Part shown: positions 53,186-62,206 of the stretch, piece after piece
Layout of the letters: the number at the start of each line of letters is the position of its first letter
Position numbering within the stretch: the stretch's first letter is position 1
NCBI GenBank assembly: GCA_963665595.2
Contig: CAXXJK010000004.1
Location: forward strand, 496,001 to 560,000
DNA: 64,000 nucleotides
Reading direction: 5' to 3'
Origin: G963665595 sp963665595
GTDB taxonomy: Bacteria > Actinomycetota > Coriobacteriia > Coriobacteriales > CADBOM01
The notes under the pieces: generated by a model
What the model was told of the DNA's origin: nothing
The model's database searches: none
Seen by the model: the letters and a program-made list of their open reading frames with translations, nothing else
Made by a program: the position numbers and the translations under genes

Positions 53186-53461
53186 ATGAATATCAAGCCA
53201 ATTTCTGACTTAAGAAATCACTATTCGGATGTGGAAAAGGCAGTCTTAGAAGAAGGCCCTGTCTTTCTTACGAAGAACGGTTATGGATCGATGGTCGTAA
53301 TGAGCATTGATCAATTCGAGCATATCAACGGCACTGTTGAAGGAGCGCTCGATGCCGCCGATAGGCAGGCAGCCACCACGTCGTTGCGCTATACGCATGA
53401 CGAAATATTTAATTCCATCAGGAAGGGTCTGCGCGATGGCGACGAAGCAGAAACGCTTTAA
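53186..53461 (+). CDS. Phd/YefM-type antitoxin
   Basis: 91 aa from MNIKPISDLRNHYSDVEKAV (ATG 53186, after GAAAGG). The N-terminal ~55 residues match the Phd/YefM dimerisation and DNA-binding fold (ISDLRNHYSDVEKAV; GPVFLTKNGYGSMVVMSIDQFE in parts). The polar C-terminal part (LRDGDEAETL) would wrap the toxin. Its stop overlaps the start of the toxin by 26 bp, the usual coupled arrangement. It probably represses its own promoter. Confidence 0.9.
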   Translation: MNIKPISDLRNHYSDVEKAVLEEGPVFLTKNGYGSMVVMSIDQFEHINGTVEGALDAADRQAATTSLRYTHDEIFNSIRKGLRDGDEAETL

Positions 53462-53759
53462 GCTGCAGTATCTCCCCTTGTTCTGGGACGACCTAAACAG
53501 TGCCGTAACGTACATAAGCGATGTTTTGCATGCCGCGGAAGCAGCCGAACGTCTTGTCGACCAAGTGGAGAACGGCATTCTTGAGCACTTGCATAATCCA
53601 ACTATGGCGGCCACGTACCAGACGACTCGAGGACGACCGTTACCCTACTACTGGTTTGAGGTGGGCAATTATATGGTCTTCTACGTAATCTTTGACGATG
53701 TGATGGAAGTCCGACGATTCGTTTACGGCTCGCGCGATCTCACAAAGATGATTCCATAA
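53436..53759 (+). CDS. RelE/ParE-superfamily toxin
   Basis: 107 aa from MATKQKRFKLQYLPLFWDDL (ATG 53436, inside the antitoxin end). RelE/ParE fold marks: ISDVLHAAEAAERLVDQVENGI helix pair, then RGRPLPYYWFEVGNYMVFYVIF and VRRFVYGSRDLTKMI, with conserved Arg and Tyr near the C-terminus. The C-terminal VYGSRDLTKM resembles the ParE and YoeB/RelE end with a conserved R-D. Whether it cuts mRNA or poisons gyrase cannot be told. No other stability genes are nearby. Confidence 0.88.
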   Translation: MATKQKRFKLQYLPLFWDDLNSAVTYISDVLHAAEAAERLVDQVENGILEHLHNPTMAATYQTTRGRPLPYYWFEVGNYMVFYVIFDDVMEVRRFVYGSRDLTKMIP

Positions 53760-53793
53760 CGCATGGTTTGACGGAGTATCGAGGATATATTAA

Positions 53794-56577
53794 CTAGGCC
53801 ACCACCTGTATCGAACTGCCGTTTTCTGCCTTGGCGACAACGATTTTGCGCTCAATACGATCTTTCAGTTCATCAACATGGCTGATAATTCCTATCATAC
53901 GTTCATCATGAGCCAACTGTTCCAATATTCTCAACGCCTGCTCGCGCGACTCGTCATCTAAGGTGCCAAAGCCTTCGTCGATGAACATGGCATCAAGTTG
54001 TATGCCACCGGCATTGTTTTGGATCACGTCAGAAAAGCCCAAGGCAAGCGCCAGAGAAGAAAGGAATGTCTCCCCTCCTGACAACGTCTTGACCGAACGG
54101 TCCTTGCCGGTATGCCAGTCATGAACATCTATCTCCAAACCCGTAACGCTTTTCTTGTTTTCCATACTCTTCTTGCGCACCAGCTCATAGCGCCCCTCAG
54201 ACATAGTCTGCAAACGCTTATTGGCCGCGACAAGCACCCAGTCTAGATATACGCCCTGCACGTAGGTCTCAAAGGCAAGCTTTCCAAAGATGCCCGCGCG
54301 ATCCCCTGAGGCTATCTGAGCTAATTCGTTTATCTCGTTATAGTGCCGCTCGGTGTCACCCATTTGTTCAAGAAGGTCGCTGATAATTTTCGCCTGATCT
54401 GTGTTCACTTCTAGACGTGTGGCTGTTGTCTGCTGCGATTCACGCAGGCATTTTTGCTCGGCTTCACCGGCAGACTTGGCTACCCTGAGATCCTCGATGT
54501 CTTCAATCTCCGCACCCTTAAGAATACTTTCATTTTCAGAGATAACCGCCTCTGCTTTGCTGAGATTCTCCGATGCCTTTTTCGCACGCTCGCCTGCCGT
54601 TTCAAGTTCTTCCTTATCGGTCCGTTGTTGTTCTTCAAGTTTTTTGAGCACACACAAAGCATCTGACTTGTCCTCGTAGGCAAGTGCTTGGGCAGCCGCG
54701 GCAACCTGAGCTTCAAGACCGGCACAAGCAAGCCGACTTTCTTCAAGCGACGTTTCTGTATCAGTAACTTTGCCCTCTAGCACTGGCAGTTTGATCTCGT
54801 CTGCGCTATAGCGTTCTTTTAGCGCATCACGACGTTTAATCTCTGCTTGAACCGTGCGAGACCGTTCGGCATAGAGAGATCTGTCGTCCTCATATACCCG
54901 ATAGGCATCAAGTACTGCATCATCTATCTGTTCAAAACGCATGGCGCCGAGCACTTTTTCAGCTATTGCTGCCGTATATTTTTTTCTTTCGTCCCTTAAC
55001 GCCTTAGCGGCCGATGCCGCACGCTTGGCTTCAGCCAACATATCTTGAGCCGTCTTATTTGCTGCTTCGAAACGATCTAGCTGCTCTTTGTCAACGAACT
55101 CAGAGCTCAACGTTGCTGGCTGCGGATGTAGTACCGAGCCGCAAACAGGGCAAGGAATGTTCTCTTCGAGCGTTGTGGCAAGCAAGCCTGCCTGTTCTGC
55201 GTAGTAGGCTTTCTGGGCCGTGCTGTACCGGGTATAGGCCGCATCAGCCTCGTGCTGAACACGTTGTATGCGCTCGCAGTCTGAACGATATGCTTGCTCG
55301 GCACACAGCAGTTCTTTTGCTGCCCGTTTGATTTCTTCAAGCTTTGCTGCGCGTGCGTCAAGCACATCTTTCTTCTGTTCGAGCCGTGCACATTCAACTT
55401 CAACTTGTGTAAGCCCGTTCAATTCAGATGTGAGAGTTTCGAGTTCTTTCTTTAATGCGTTGAGGGCACCCTGCGCCTCTTGCTTGTTCTTGGCAAGCGT
55501 GTCAATCCTTGCCTTCAATGCAGCGTGCTCAGCCACCTGCCGGTCGTACTCGTCATAGCGAGGCAACGATGCCGTAAGCTCGTTAATCTGCACCGCGCGC
55601 CGAGTTCGCATACTACTATGCGCCTCATCAGAGAGTGTCTCAAAATGTACCTGCGCCTGAGCGATACTATCTGCGTGTTCTGTCACCCACTTTTGCGCAG
55701 CGGTCAGCTTTTTCTGAGCCTCCGCCAAAAGACTCGCCCTGCCAAGCTTTTCGTCAAGTACTGATATACGCGCCGCCAAAGCCGCAGACTGCTCTTCAGC
55801 GTTTTCTTTCGCTGAGGTGTCTTCTGCAATCAGATCTGCCAGTATTTGCAGATAGTGCTCCGCATAGGTACTCTGATCAGGCATCATGCGCAGAGCAGAA
55901 AACCGCTCGTACTGACCGCTCGCTTGCACTACTCGTATACGCCCTATAGCACTGGTAATATCGCGCTTTGCATCTTGGAGCGATTCGGCCAGCAGACTTG
56001 CCTGGCTTTTAAGATTACTCTGTACGCGCTCATACACTTCGGTACCGAATATACGGCGAAATATCTCGATACGATTCTTGGTATCTGCGTTGAGCACCTC
56101 GGCAAACTCGCCTTGTGCAATCATGACTATCTGGGAGAATTGTTCAGCGGTAATGCCGATGAGACTTTCCACTGCTTCAGCAACTTCACGTACTTTCTGC
56201 GCAACTGTCCTGTTCTGAGTGAGGTTTTCCAAACAAGCGTCTGCCGGCATCTCTGTGGTGCCTTCTCCTCGTTTTTTCTGGCGCGTTTGAGCGGGACGCT
56301 GCCACGCGCGATAGCGCTCACCCTGATAGTCAAAGATAAGCTCGACGTAGGTTTCTGCATCGGGTGCTGCGTGATCGCTCCGCATGGTTTTTGCCTGACG
56401 GCTTGACCCGCTTGCATCCCCGTAGAGCGCTAGCTTGATGCCGTCGAAAATAGTGGTCTTACCGGCGCCCGTAGGCCCGGTAATGAGGAATATACCCTCA
56501 GCCAATCCGGTAAAATCGACCGTTTCAACACCTGCGTAGGGGCCAAATGCGCTCATCGTCAGTGTTATGGGTTTCAT
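53794..56577 (-). CDS. sbcC: Exonuclease SbcC, ATPase subunit
   Basis: 927 aa SMC-like ATPase. Walker A GPTGAGKTTIFDGIK near residue 35; a long coiled coil with a central zinc-hook CPVC (ENIPCPVCGSVLHPQP, about 490); then ABC signature LSGGETFLSSLALALG and Walker B MFIDEGFGTLD at the C-terminus. With SbcD it opens and trims hairpins and DNA ends. It starts immediately after the sbcD stop (TAG directly followed by ATG), so translation is coupled. Confidence 0.96.
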   Translation of the reverse strand: MKPITLTMSAFGPYAGVETVDFTGLAEGIFLITGPTGAGKTTIFDGIKLALYGDASGSSRQAKTMRSDHAAPDAETYVELIFDYQGERYRAWQRPAQTRQKKRGEGTTEMPADACLENLTQNRTVAQKVREVAEAVESLIGITAEQFSQIVMIAQGEFAEVLNADTKNRIEIFRRIFGTEVYERVQSNLKSQASLLAESLQDAKRDITSAIGRIRVVQASGQYERFSALRMMPDQSTYAEHYLQILADLIAEDTSAKENAEEQSAALAARISVLDEKLGRASLLAEAQKKLTAAQKWVTEHADSIAQAQVHFETLSDEAHSSMRTRRAVQINELTASLPRYDEYDRQVAEHAALKARIDTLAKNKQEAQGALNALKKELETLTSELNGLTQVEVECARLEQKKDVLDARAAKLEEIKRAAKELLCAEQAYRSDCERIQRVQHEADAAYTRYSTAQKAYYAEQAGLLATTLEENIPCPVCGSVLHPQPATLSSEFVDKEQLDRFEAANKTAQDMLAEAKRAASAAKALRDERKKYTAAIAEKVLGAMRFEQIDDAVLDAYRVYEDDRSLYAERSRTVQAEIKRRDALKERYSADEIKLPVLEGKVTDTETSLEESRLACAGLEAQVAAAAQALAYEDKSDALCVLKKLEEQQRTDKEELETAGERAKKASENLSKAEAVISENESILKGAEIEDIEDLRVAKSAGEAEQKCLRESQQTTATRLEVNTDQAKIISDLLEQMGDTERHYNEINELAQIASGDRAGIFGKLAFETYVQGVYLDWVLVAANKRLQTMSEGRYELVRKKSMENKKSVTGLEIDVHDWHTGKDRSVKTLSGGETFLSSLALALGFSDVIQNNAGGIQLDAMFIDEGFGTLDDESREQALRILEQLAHDERMIGIISHVDELKDRIERKIVVAKAENGSSIQVVA

Positions 56578-57711
56578 CTACTCCACCTCCTGAGCGATGA
56601 TGCGCGTGATGAGTGTTCGTTGGTTTTGCGTCAACTCATTGCCCGTCTGCATTTGGTAGAAATCGATGAATAGCTCCTCGGGGCCTTTGTTCATGCCGGC
56701 ATCCTTTGAAACTCCCTCATAGGCTCGGGCAACCATCGCAGCAAAATCAACGCGCAGAAGATTTGGGTAGATTGTTCTGAGGCGCGCGGCGGCATCATAG
56801 AGACTTGCATCAGTAAGCGTAACGTGCAGATAATCATCATGATCCTTTGCATCGCACCCCTCTTGTATCTCATGCCAGCTTGCTTTGAGTTCTCTCATAT
56901 CGCGCAGAGGCAACAACGGACGTGTGGTGATGTCAACCACACCCGCAGCGTCGATGTTGACGATGGCCGCCGTTTTTGTCTGTTTTGCTTCTGAGAATGA
57001 ATACTTCAAAGGAGTTCCGCAGTAGCGTACTTGCGGACGGCGTACCTGTTGTGCGCCATGCAAATGACCCAGCGCCACATAATCGAAGTCATCAAAGAGC
57101 GCGGCTTCAACGCTATCGATGCCTCCTACGGACACCGTCTCTGACTCACAGATTTCAGGCGTGCGTTGCCCATCGACCACGAATTGATGAGCAACAAGAA
57201 TATTGCGCTTTGACGTATCTACGTGGTGATGCTCAAGAGCAATGCGCACAGCATCATTATGGCTCACAATTTCAGCAGCTTGGTCAGGGTATGCCATGCG
57301 TACGTGAGTTGGTTTTATGAAAGGAAGCTGATGAATGTATATCATGCCCGCTTCATCTTTGAGTTCAAACACCGGGATAGAACCGCGGTAGGCTTTTGCG
57401 ATATGCACTCCCCGCTCAGCCATAAACGTTGAGCCAAAGGAGAGGCGCTCGGCACTATCATGGTTGCCCGCAATCAGGTAAAGCGGTATGCCGTGCTTGG
57501 CCACGTCAGAGAGAAAGATCTCACATACTTCGAGCGCTTCTGTTGAAGGAACGGATTTGTCGAAGACATCGCCTGCGATGAGAACTGCGTTAACATGTTC
57601 CTCAGCCGCAATCTGCACCAATTGTTTAAGAATGTGTATCTGATCTTCCAGCATGGATTTCTCGTTGACGCGTTTTCCCATGTGCAGATCTCCCAAATGG
57701 AGAAATTTCAT
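56578..57711 (-). CDS. sbcD: Exonuclease SbcD, nuclease subunit
   Basis: 377 aa Mre11-type calcineurin-like phosphoesterase. Metal motifs in order: GDLHMGK, GDVFDK, GNHDSAERL, VAHQFV and ALGHLHGAQ. The capping domain and C-terminal region follow. It is the first gene of sbcDC and works with SbcC on DNA hairpins and double-strand breaks. Start MKFLHLGDLHMGKRV is standard for the family. Confidence 0.96.
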   Translation of the reverse strand: MKFLHLGDLHMGKRVNEKSMLEDQIHILKQLVQIAAEEHVNAVLIAGDVFDKSVPSTEALEVCEIFLSDVAKHGIPLYLIAGNHDSAERLSFGSTFMAERGVHIAKAYRGSIPVFELKDEAGMIYIHQLPFIKPTHVRMAYPDQAAEIVSHNDAVRIALEHHHVDTSKRNILVAHQFVVDGQRTPEICESETVSVGGIDSVEAALFDDFDYVALGHLHGAQQVRRPQVRYCGTPLKYSFSEAKQTKTAAIVNIDAAGVVDITTRPLLPLRDMRELKASWHEIQEGCDAKDHDDYLHVTLTDASLYDAAARLRTIYPNLLRVDFAAMVARAYEGVSKDAGMNKGPEELFIDFYQMQTGNELTQNQRTLITRIIAQEVE

Positions 57712-57733
57712 CTATACCCCTCGCACTCTCTCG

Positions 57734-57964
57734 TTACGAGCAATAGGCATCTGGATTGATGCCGAGCTCTCGTGCTTGCTCAAACAGATATTCATAGGCA
57801 TCGTCATTACCCGCGCATGCCGACGCATATGCTTCATCGATATCGCCGAGTTCCGCTAGGGCAACCGGAAATTCACCCAACGCAGCGGTACTTACGCTAT
57901 CATAAATTGCATCTATAAGACCCGCAAGATTCACCTTGATTACTGCATCATCTGAGTTTTCCAT
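57734..57964 (-). CDS. Small acidic protein of unknown function
   Basis: 76 aa from MENSDDAVIKVNLAGLI (ATG 57962-57964, downstream of GAGGAGTGAG); a longer frame to 58033 lacks a ribosome site. Strongly acidic (many Asp/Glu), predicted helical, with the core VALAELGDIDEAYASACAG and a C-terminal NPDAYCS. No transmembrane segment. It lies just upstream of sbcD on the same strand (22-bp gap) and may be its operon leader gene. Function not recognised. Confidence 0.6.
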   Translation of the reverse strand: MENSDDAVIKVNLAGLIDAIYDSVSTAALGEFPVALAELGDIDEAYASACAGNDDAYEYLFEQARELGINPDAYCS

Positions 57965-58186
57965 TGTTTTCTCACTCCTCGAAAATCGTTTGGAATTACC
58001 AGTAAACAGTATCTTAGCGGCCGTGGGGGACAAAAATAAGTGCCCGCCGATCGTTTATACTTCTTTAATTGTGTACACACTCGGGAAATAAGCGCCGTCC
58101 GTTAAACGGCTATGTTCAATCGCCCTCTTATCTCGTACAATACATACTCGCGCGAAAAGATAGTACGATTTGAGCGCATTCCTTGA

Positions 58187-58262
58187 GGGCCGTTAGCTCA
58201 GTTGGCAGAGCAGGGGACTTTTAATCCCAAGGTCCAGGGTTCGAACCCCTGACGGCCCACCA
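58187..58262 (+). tRNA. tRNA-Lys (anticodon UUU)
   Basis: 76 nt with encoded CCA. Acceptor GGGCCGT/ACGGCCC, D-arm GCTC/GAGC, anticodon loop CTTTTAA with anticodon TTT, variable region, T-arm CAGGG TTCGAAC CCCTG, discriminator A59 then CCA at 58260-58262. It stands alone between sbcD's small neighbour and the HD hydrolase, on the plus strand. Confidence 0.97.
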
Positions 58263-58406
58263 AAAAACCTCACCGGAATATTGAATTGTACAAACATGGT
58301 TTAATGCGCAGCGTTCCTGCTTATTAAACGATGAGCAACGTATAAAGTGCTTGAAAATATAAAGAACGACCGTGAAAGAACGTGCTGGTCAGTTGAGATC
58401 AGTACA

Positions 58407-58826
58407 CTATTGACTCAAAAAGGATAGCGCTTCTTTATATTTTTTAACACGCTTTGTATCGACGTCGGTTATGACATTGAGCCGTGAGAGATCTGAATTG
58501 TGTGTAAGATCGGCAAGCTTTACCGCACAAGCAAGATTATTATTCTTCACGCGCTCAAGATACGATTTATATGATTCATGATTCCTCTTAGTGAGCGCCA
58601 CTACGGCAGATACCTGCGCAGGGGTAAAACCCCTCGATAATAAGTCCGCAGGCGTCGTATCAGTATCTTCAATAATATCGTGAAGCAGAGCAACTACTTT
58701 CTCGTCTTCTGTATCAAGCATATTTGACACTGCAACAGGATGCTCTATATAAGGCTTCCCCGCTTTATCATACTGACCGTCATGCTTTTGTTGAGCAAAA
58801 CTGTATGCATAATCTACCAAGTCCAT
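58407..58826 (-). CDS. Small HD-domain hydrolase, SpoT/Mesh1-like
   Basis: 139 aa: an HD domain only. Signatures: KPYIEHPVAVSNML, the HDxxED motif LLHDIIEDTDTT and KLADLTHN. These match the (p)ppGpp hydrolase half of Rel/SpoT and the free-standing small alarmone hydrolases (Mesh1-type). No synthetase, TGS or ACT domain is present. The start codon follows AAGGAGCGAG. It is the last protein gene before the CRISPR array. Hydrolysis of (p)ppGpp is the family expectation, not shown here. Confidence 0.85.
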   Translation of the reverse strand: MDLVDYAYSFAQQKHDGQYDKAGKPYIEHPVAVSNMLDTEDEKVVALLHDIIEDTDTTPADLLSRGFTPAQVSAVVALTKRNHESYKSYLERVKNNNLACAVKLADLTHNSDLSRLNVITDVDTKRVKKYKEALSFLSQ

Positions 58827-59033
58827 TTTCTCGCTCCTTATACCGCGGAATTGAAGCTCTATGTATTCACAAGCTATTCTTATTTCCGAAAACGATAGCT
58901 ATATATCGCTGGCTAGAATTATTTCAGATGAGCCGGACATTATTGCTTGCTCCCCTATTCGTTTGCCATGTCCTAGGCCAATATTTGTTCAGCCTTGTCC
59001 AACTCGGTTTCGATGTGCGTACGGCGCTTTTTT
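58827..59033. other. Flank of the CRISPR array, no gene
   Basis: About 207 bp between the HD hydrolase and the first repeat. It is not clearly AT-rich like a leader, and no cas or tracrRNA element can be firmly identified; a weak anti-repeat-like stretch at 59007-59034 is discussed in the findings. Confidence 0.5.
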
Positions 59034-60611
59034 GTTTAATAGTCACCTAAAACGACGCTGCACCAAAACTCTATGCGGCTCTGGTACTACCGGATGCCAG
59101 TTTGATAGTCACCTAAAACGACGCTGCACCAAAACCGGCTTTTATATCGGCTGACATTTTTTCTGTTTGATAGTCACCTAAAACGACGCTGCACCAAAAC
59201 TGCCTTTTGGCTATGAACCCCGTCTACTCCGTTTGATAGTCACCTAAAACGACGCTGCACCAAAACCTATCCATAGTTCTGGCATACTGATCGTCTGTTT
59301 GATAGTCACCTAAAACGACGCTGCACCAAAACGTCAAGTATCTTTACCCCTAGTTCGTCTGAGTTTGATAGTCACCTAAAACGACGCTGCACCAAAACCA
59401 GAGCAGTCACAGTCAGGGGTATCGTCAGTTTGATAGTCACCTAAAACGACGCTGCACCAAAACTTCGCCAGAGCGTTCAACTATCAAACCATTGTTTGAT
59501 AGTCACCTAAAACGACGCTGCACCAAAACATCAAAGAGATGTCGCAAGCCGCCTCGAAGTTTGATAGTCACCTAAAACGACGCTGCACCAAAACTCCACT
59601 GCCACGGTTCGAGAACAAACGGTTGTTTGATAGTCACCTAAAACGACGCTGCACCAAAACATACACAAGGCATGCCGTACAGTTCTGGAGTTTGATAGTC
59701 ACCTAAAACGACGCTGCACCAAAACAACCTTTATTGTCGTGTTTGCTGGCGGGTTGTTTGATAGTCACCTAAAACGACGCTGCACCAAAACCCACCAACG
59801 ACAATGTATGCAGACTGCGGGTTTGATAGTCATCTAAAACGACGCTGCACCAAAACTGCATCTAACACATTCGTAGTGATTATTTGTTTGATAGTCACCT
59901 AAAACGACGCTGCACCAAAACCTTTTCATGTGATTATAACAATTAAAAAATGTTTGATAGTCACCTAAAACGACGCTGCACCAAAACATATCTCAACCCC
60001 TAACGCTCTGAGGCTTGTTTGATAGCACCTAAAACGACGCTGCACCAAAACAGATCGTTTAGCGGAACTCACAGACACGCCGTTTGATAGTCACCTAAAA
60101 CGACGCTGCACCAAAACCGTTAGACACCGCTATCGGTGTACCATACGGTTTGATAGTCACCTAAAACGACGCTGCACCAAAACCTTTGATACGCTACTTC
60201 CGTGGTCTGGCATGTTTGATAGTCACCTAAAACGACGCTGCACCAAAACCTCGAATATGTCTTTTCGCAAATTTATGAGTTTGATAGTCACCTAAAACGA
60301 CGCTGCACCAAAACAGTCGAAATATCTAGCGCCGCCAAGGCAAGTTTGATAGTCACCTAAAACGACGCTGCACCAAAACTGAGCGAGTACGGATTCCACG
60401 CGGTTACTGGTTTGATAGTCACCTAAAACGACGCTGCACCAAAACTGAATAACCTCCAGTTGTATGTTTGCGAATGTTTGATAGTCACCTAAAACGACGC
60501 TGCACCAAAACAACTGTGATAAATGAGTACCCTCTTCGGGTTTGATAGTCACCTAAAACGACGCTGCACCAAAACCTTAATACAGGGCGTACTGGACGTT
60601 TTGAAGTTTGA
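59034..60611. CRISPR. CRISPR array, left segment: 24 repeats, 24 spacers
   Basis: Repeats of 36 bp (GTTTGATAGTCACC ... CTGCACCAAAAC) at 59034, 59100, 59165, 59231, 59297, 59363, 59428, 59494 and so on to 60540, separated by 28-30-nt spacers, none duplicated. Variants: repeat 1 (59034) has A for G at position 5; repeat 13 (59821) has T for C at position 13; repeat 16 (60017-60051) is 35 bp with one T missing. After spacer 24 (60576-60605) only GTTTGA (60606-60611) of the next repeat remains before the IS21 element. The non-palindromic repeat and 30-nt spacers point to type II. Degenerate repeat 1 suggests this is the trailer end, leader beyond the right edge. Confidence 0.98.
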
Positions 60612-60742
60612 TGTGTTTGGTAGTCTAGAAGCCGACATAATCTTCAGTAGGTTTTCGACATAATATGCAAGAACATGCTGACCCATCCAACAACACCTAT
60701 TCTGGTTGTGCTTAGTTTCAATCAGGAAGGTAGGAAGGAACA

Positions 60743-62206
60743 ATGATCAGCATGTCCACTATTAATTCTATACGGCAGATGAGGCGAGAAGGTGACAGCA
60801 TCGTCAACATTGCCAGAAATACAGGTGTCTGTCGAGATACCGTCTACAAATATCTTGCGAAAGATGACTTCTCACCGAAGATGCCAGTTGATTTTGAACC
60901 TCGTCCATCGAAGCTCGATCCATATAAGAACCTCATCAATCAATGGATTGATGAAGACGAACATGAGTGGCGAAAACAGCGTCACACGGCACGCCGAATC
61001 TGGCAACGACTGATATTTGAAGAGGGACTTGACGTATCTGAAACCACCGTTAGTCGCTACGTCCGAACGATTAAAGATGCGCGAAAGGGAACAAAAGAAC
61101 AGTATCTGGACTTGCAGTGGGCACCAAGCGAAGCTCAAGCCGATTTTGGCGAAGCAGATTTCTATATACGTGGAACTCGCATGCGCCTCAGCTACTTTGT
61201 CCTGTCTTTCCCGTTTTCCAATGTAGGTTTCGCGCAAGTTTTTCCCGGTGAGAATGCCGAATGTGTTTGCGAGGCGCTAAAACGCATATTTGAACATATC
61301 GGTGGTGTTCCCAGGCGAATCGTATTCGATAACGCAACCGGTATTGGTCGGAGAGTCTGCAAAGAGGTTCATACCACTAAAATGTTTGGGGCATTTGCGG
61401 CCCACTATGGCTTTGGGTTTTCGTTTTGCAACCCAAATGCTGGACATGAAAAAGGCAATGTCGAGAACAAAGTTGGAGCGCTTCGCCGGTCCTTGTTCGT
61501 TCCGGTACCCTATGTTACTGATATGGCAGCTTTTAACAAACGTTTGTTGGAATGCTGTATGGAGCACTCGATGAAAACCCATTGGCTAAAAGCCGAGCCT
61601 GAAAATCAATTGTTTATGGAGGATCGTCTGGCTTCATACGGACTACCGGAAAAACCGTTTGCGATAGTTCGCTATGAGCGCCCTAAAACTAACAAACAGG
61701 GTAAAGTGGCGATCAACGGGCCACATCACTACTCTACAAGCCCGCGATATGCTGAGTGTGAGGTAATCGCTGCCATCGGTGCGCTAAAGATTGAGATCTA
61801 CGATACGGCAGGAACCTTCATTTGCAAGCATATACGCGCTTATGGAAATGCACCAACCGATACTAGCGATCCGGCATCGCAACTGCCTCTTTTGTGCACG
61901 AGAGCCAAAGCTTGGAGGAACTCGCAGGTCCGGGCAGCTTTATCCGAGGATCTGCGGGCTCATATGGATGCGCTCACAGAGCCAGATCTGCGCGCTGAGT
62001 TACGAATGATGCGTGATGAATCAGCAAAAACTGGCTGGGCCGCAACCAAACAGGCAGTTGAGATGGCGTTTGCCGCGACTGGCCGTCTTGATGAGGCGAG
62101 TGTGTCGATTGGAGCAGCGCGAATAGCATCTGGAAATATCCACATAGATTATGATGAACCGGTAAACCTTGCCGAATATGACCATGCGCTACAGCTGAGA
62201 GCGTGA
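60743..62206 (+). CDS. istA: IS21 transposase IstA
   Basis: 487 aa, full length. N-terminal HTH (STINSIRQMRREGDSIVNIARNTG; CRDTVYKYLAKDDFSP), then an RNase H-type DDE core: QADFGEADF (first Asp), RIVFDNATGIG (second Asp), GHEKGNVENKVG (Glu). The C-terminal beta-barrel region follows. It overlaps istB by 4 bp (translational coupling), as in other IS21 members. IstA cuts and joins; it needs IstB for target choice. Confidence 0.96.
   Translation: MISMSTINSIRQMRREGDSIVNIARNTGVCRDTVYKYLAKDDFSPKMPVDFEPRPSKLDPYKNLINQWIDEDEHEWRKQRHTARRIWQRLIFEEGLDVSETTVSRYVRTIKDARKGTKEQYLDLQWAPSEAQADFGEADFYIRGTRMRLSYFVLSFPFSNVGFAQVFPGENAECVCEALKRIFEHIGGVPRRIVFDNATGIGRRVCKEVHTTKMFGAFAAHYGFGFSFCNPNAGHEKGNVENKVGALRRSLFVPVPYVTDMAAFNKRLLECCMEHSMKTHWLKAEPENQLFMEDRLASYGLPEKPFAIVRYERPKTNKQGKVAINGPHHYSTSPRYAECEVIAAIGALKIEIYDTAGTFICKHIRAYGNAPTDTSDPASQLPLLCTRAKAWRNSQVRAALSEDLRAHMDALTEPDLRAELRMMRDESAKTGWAATKQAVEMAFAATGRLDEASVSIGAARIASGNIHIDYDEPVNLAEYDHALQLRA

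Noticed and set aside
58827..59033. Left flank as CRISPR leader
   Set aside because: Not strikingly AT-rich, and the adjacent repeat is the degenerate one, which is expected at the trailer.
58861..59154. ORFs made of repeated peptides in and near the CRISPR array (also 60292-60552, 62994-63290, 63148-63357)
   Set aside because: They are translations of the CRISPR repeat.
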